This document shows, piece by piece, positions 27,201 through 33,200 of a stretch of DNA of 64,000 bases (its first letter is position 1; every line of letters begins with the position of its first letter). The notes below the pieces were generated by a model. It searched no databases, was not told the DNA's origin, and was given only the letters and a program-made list of their open reading frames with translations. This stretch comes from Pegoplata infirma (lineage: Eukaryota; Arthropoda; Insecta; Diptera; Anthomyiidae). The stretch is taken from assembly GCA_963921195.1 (NCBI GenBank), contig OY992538.1:58270852-58334851 (forward strand). Direction: 5' to 3'. The position numbers and the translations under genes are program-made.

Positions 27201-30200
27201 CCGATATTTAGTTAAAGCGGTTTTTTGGCAACAAATAGAAAACTATTTCACTCAAATTTAAATTGTTAGTGTTTTTCTCACTTATTAAAGATTTGCAAAA
27301 AGATAGATCCAATCGGTCCATGTTTGAACTTTTGACCCATTTTCCGGGGAACACTGATGTAGGGTATTATATGGTCGGTTTTGACCGACTAAACATTTCT
27401 TTCTTGATTTCTTTGCATAACATTCTTCTGAAAATTTCATCCGTTTCGCTCAATCTTGCTTAGTTTTTGAGATATCGCAATTTTGCTATTTTTGAGGAGT
27501 TATGACAAATAACTAAAAGTGAGGAAAAAAGGATTGCATTACACTATTTCCAATTGTATTTTAAAGTTTCCAAATGTATTTTAAAATTGTCCAAATGTAT
27601 TTTAAAATTGTCCAAATATATTTTAAAACTGTCCAAATGAATTTTAAAATTGTCCAAATGTATTTTAAAATTGTCCAAATGTATTTTTAAATTGTCCAAA
27701 TATAATTTAAAATTGTCCAAATTAATTTTTAAATTGTCCAAATATAATTTAAAATTGTCCAAATATATTTTAAAATTTCCACATGTATTTTAAAAGTGTC
27801 CAAATGTATTTTAAAAGTGTCCAAATGTAGTTTAAAATTGTCCAAATGTAGTTTAAAAATTTCCAAATGTATTTTAAAATTGTCCAAATGTTTTTAAAAA
27901 TTGTGCAAATTTTTTTTAAAATTGTCCAAATGTAGTTTAAAATTTTTCAAATGTATTTTCAAAATTGTCCAAATGTAATTTAAAATTGTCCAAATGTATT
28001 TTAAAATTGTTCAAATGTTTTTAAAAATTATCCAAGTGTAGTTTAAAATTGTCCAATTGTGTTTTAAAATTTTCCCAATGTATTTTCAAAATTGTCCAAA
28101 TGTATTTTAAAATTGTCCAAATGTATTTTAAAATTGTCCAAATGTAGTTTAAAAATTTCCAAATGTATTTTAAAATTGTCCAAATGTTTTTTTAAAATTG
28201 TCCAATTGTATTTCAAAAATTTCCAAATGTAGTTTAAAATATTCTACATAGAATTATACATAGAATATTTTAAAATACAATTGGACAATTTTAAAATACA
28301 TTTGGACAATTTTTAAATACATTTGGAAAATTTTAAACTACATTTGGACAATTTTAAAATACATTTAGAACATTTTAAATTACATTTGGACAATTTTAAA
28401 AATACAATTAAAATACATTTGGAAATTTAAAAAAAAAATTGTAAAATTTTAAACTACATTTGGACAATTTTAAAATACATTTGGACAATTTTAAAAGAAA
28501 TTTGGGAAATTTTAAACTACATTTGGACAATTTTAAAATACAAGTGGACAGTTTTAAAATAGATTTGGACAATTTTAAAATACGTTTGGACAATGTTAAA
28601 ATATATTTATACAATTTTAAAATATATTTGGACAATTTTAAAATTAATTTGGACAATTTTAAAATATATTTGGACAATTTTAAAATACATTTGGACAATT
28701 TTAAAATACATTTGGACAATTTCAAAACTCATTTGGACAATTTTAAAATATATTTCGACAGTTTTAAAATACATTTGCACAATTTTAAAATACATTTGGA
28801 ACATTTTAAATACAATTGGAAATGGTGTAGTTAAGAAAATTTCCCCACTTTTAATAAAAGTTACTAAATTGTGGGAAAATTATGAATGATTTTAGAAAAA
28901 TTTGTTAAACAAATTTGAGTTATGTCGTTTTTTTGAGACAAGATATCCTACAAATTTTTAATAAGCAAATTTGATCAACGTATTCTGAATTCCATTTGAT
29001 ATTTTCAGAGTTTCCATTAAAATATTAATAATTATCATCTTCATTTATACAGGTCAATTTCAACAATCACTGCCCATACATCAACTACTTATTGAACAAT
29101 TTCCTCAAGAGCCATCTATACGCAATGAATTAGCCGTAACGTACCTAATACAAAATCGGTAAATATTTTCTAAACAATTTTAAAATTCACTCAAAAAATT
29201 TTACAAAATCCCTTTAAAAAAAACTTATATAGTTTAGTCTCCTAGATGCTAAAGTGATACTACAAGAAATTTTAAAAATCTGGCCAAATAATGGTTTTGC
29301 ATTGGTTCATTATGGTTTTGTGCTTAAACAATTGGATCAGGATTATTTGAATGCTTCAATATATCTTCGAAAAGGTATTGAGAGTAATGAGGTTGGAACA
29401 CAAGATGGTCGTTTTTATTTTCAATTAGGAGAATCATTACAAAGACTGGGAAAACAGAAAGAAGCCGTTGACATATATCGTAAAGGAGCCAATTTAAAAT
29501 TATTTCCCAGTGTCTATCAAAGATCTTTGTATAATGAACCGAATTTAAGGGCACAACCATTTTGGTCTATTGAAGAAACAACATATGATGAATTCTTAAA
29601 GAAATTACAAGACAATTGGTTGGCTATAAAGGCAGAAGGTTTAAATATTTTAAGTAAATCTGGTTACTTTCAAGATGAATCTGAAAATCTCAAAAATAAG
29701 GGAGATTGGAAACAATTTGAGTTATATGCTCGTGGTCAACAGAAGCAACAAAACTGTATGAAAGCTCCTATAACATGCAGTTTAATAGATGAATTTCCTG
29801 CAGCCCGTGACTGTGTCAGAGGTCAAGTAAAATTTAGTGTTATGCATGAAGGAACACACGTTTGGCCACATTGTGGTCCCACCAACTGTAGATTGAGAGC
29901 TCATTTGGGCTTGGTAGTACCACAGGGAACACGTATAAGAGTAGCTGAGGAAGAAAGGTAAGATACACAAAAACAAAAAATCACCTTTTTTAAAGAGGCG
30001 ACTATTTCTGAACTCTGAACAATATCTTAATATGTAATATAAATTTTAATTTGAATATTCAATTAAAAATTTTAAGATGTTATTTAAAATTTTAAATCTC
30101 CAGACCGACGAACATCGCTAAAATATCAACCAACTACTGTGGTTGAAGGGTATTAAAATTGTCAAGGGCGTTTTTTGTTGGATGGGTAGTTCAGCAGAAG

Positions 30201-33200
30201 GTGCTGGGAACACATGATTTTTGCACTTAAGTTATACAATTTAATAATAATTTAAATTATGCAATGAAAAGAGTTTATTCTAGTTCGAGGCCTTTTCATG
30301 TTCCCCATTTAAAATTAACATAACAAGTTATTATGTTAACTTTCTTTATTAGGATATTCTTTCTTTATTAGAATATTCTCCCATTAAATACACTCAGAAA
30401 AAAATGAACTAAAAAATGGGAAAATTAACTAAATTCGAGGAAAATTGATAATGATTTAGCTCCATTGCCTTGTTTTCCTTTTTTAATTTCAAGTTTTTCT
30501 TAAAAATAAGGGAAGAAAACATATTTTAATATTATGCCAAATTTGAACTAAAATATGGGAAACATTTTATTTCAATTTAGTTCATACACATTTGAGGACC
30601 CGATTTTGTGAAGACTAGGGTGGCTCGTTTTTTCGCTTTTCTCTCTGATCAAATTCTAACACCCGCCAAAAGTGTCGGTCTCCTAAGGGTAACTCACATG
30701 CAAAATATCACTCCGATCGGAGTTTATCTTCTGTCTCCACTTTGAGCTTCAAAATTGGGATTTTTGCAAAAAAGAACTTTAAAAAAAACTAAAGTTTTTT
30801 TTATTAAAATAATTAAAAAATTATTTTTGTATAATATTTGATCGTAAATACTTAAATACAAAATTTAAAGATTTTACGGTATCATTAACCCGTTCAAACT
30901 TGATACCAAAAAAATGGCATGATTTTGGGGGCGTTCTCAAAACACATTTTTTTCAAAATTTGAAAATTTTATTAAAAAAAATTTAAAATATATATATTTT
31001 TCTTTCTGAATTCATTAAGAACACCTTGGAGAAGAAAAATGTGAAATATGGCGGATAATTAAATCTTATAAATTTAATTTTTGGGCAAATTACCTGTTTT
31101 TGGTGTCGTGGCATTCTATTAGATAACTTTAAGTGTGTCATGAAATCTTACCGATCTAGGACGTCTTTAACCCACATTGGCTGGGGGTCAAAAATGGCCC
31201 CCGCAGAAAATTTGAAGTTTAGAGCTTAAATTAATATATCATCTTTAAAAAAATCGTTAACCCTTCTTGGTAGGGGGTCAAAAATGACACATTCAATAAA
31301 AAATATATATTTTTTGATTGAATATTAATTTGTGGCAATCTATTAAATAACTTTTAATCAGCCCTAAAATCTTACCAATTTAAGATATCTTTAACCCATA
31401 TTGGCCCAGGGTCAAAAATGAACCCGGCAAAAACTTTAAGGCATAGTGCTTGAATTTTTTGATATCAACAAAATATATATTTTTTACTGAATGGGTCATT
31501 TTGGACCCCCTACCAAGAAGGGTTAACGATTTTTTTAAATATATTAATACGAAATAATAGTTCACTCAAAGAATTATGTAGGTAAATTCCAGTGAATATT
31601 CACTTAAAACAAATGAACTTTTATTTAAAAACCATTCCAGTGTTTTTTCTTTTAAAATAAAAACACAATACAGTCAATTTTAAATGTTAATTTAATGACT
31701 AACCAAAACATTAAAAAACTAGTGAATATTCAGTTATTTTGTATTGAAAAACAGTAAAACTATAGAAGAAATTTTTTACTGCCGAAATTAAATGTAACAG
31801 AAAATTCGTTTTTAATACAGTAAATTATTTTTTTTAAACTACAGAAAAAGTAAAAAAATTAAATCCTTTATAAAATAAGTGATTTTTCTTTTAAAATGAC
31901 TTTACTGATTACTTTTTAAAATAACCTACAAACAGTTAATGACATAATTTTCTTAGTGTTGGAATATTAAACACAAATGCCGTTTTATACTTGTTTATAG
32001 CACAAAATTTAAGCCCTCAACTTTAAATTTTCTGCGGGGGTCATTTTTGACCTCCAGCCAATGTTAAAGACGTCCTAGATCGGTAAGATTTCATGACAGA
32101 CTTAAAGTTATCTAATAGAATGCCACGATACCAAAAAATAGTTAATTTGCCCAAAAATTAAATTTATAAGATTTAATTAACCCAAATTATTGATAAAACC
32201 AACATTTCCGCCATAATTTTTATTTAATTTAATTATTTTAATAAAAAAACTTTATTTTTTTTTTAAATCCTTTTTTGCAAAAATCTCAATTTTGAAGCTC
32301 AAAGTGGAGACAGAAGATAAACTCCGATCAGAGTGATATTTTGCATGTGAGGGGACCGACACTTTTGGCGGGTATTAGAATTAGATCAGAGAGAAAAGCC
32401 CAAAAATGAGCCATCCTAGTGAAGACCCCATTGGGTTCGTACCCGATAGGTTCAGACCCCGATGGGCTCAGACCCAGTTTTGTTCCTTAAAAATCCTCAT
32501 AGTTTTTGATCCAAAATTTTTGTCCGTTTCGCTCTACCTTGCTTAGTTTTTGAGATACGTGAATTTAGGGAACCACTTAGGTCTTAACAATTTTAAAAAC
32601 TCGATAACTTTAAAATTATTACTCGGAGAGCTTTTGGGTATTTAGCGGTCTTGTTCTACGTGTTAAGACTTACAAAAGTTCTTATGAAGTTTTTGTTGTG
32701 TTAGCAATATTTACCGAGATATGAGCATTTAAAAATTTTCGGGAATGCCATTTTTTTTAAATTCAAAGATAGGACCCATTGGAGTCCACACATGTGAAGA
32801 GGACCGGCGATATTATGGAGATCCACGGAACCAAAAATCGCCTCCATTTTGCTCTATCTGGCTTAGTTTTCGAGATATCTCCATTTTAAGTTTTTGAAAA
32901 AAAAATTCCCCGAGTTATAAAAATTTTACTAAAATAGTGGAAAAAACTTCCTCAAATCTAAGAAGTTGAACTAATTGGTAGAAAATTACGTCCTAAAACT
33001 AAAGTCTTTTTTTGTGTGTTGCTTTCAAAAATCTGGTAATTTTTAGGAATAAATTGACGATCGTTTCGGGGATTTTCCAATTTTCCCATTTTTTAAAGAA
33101 ATCTGATGATCTTAAATTAAGTTAAAATCAAATTTTGTCTCAATATCTACACTCAAAAGAGGGAGGTGAAAAATAGGAAAATTAATCAAATTTTGAGAAG

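Noticed and set aside
28408..28889. Long open frames of 7-residue repeats
   Set aside because: Same 21-bp array in FBL2; not coding.
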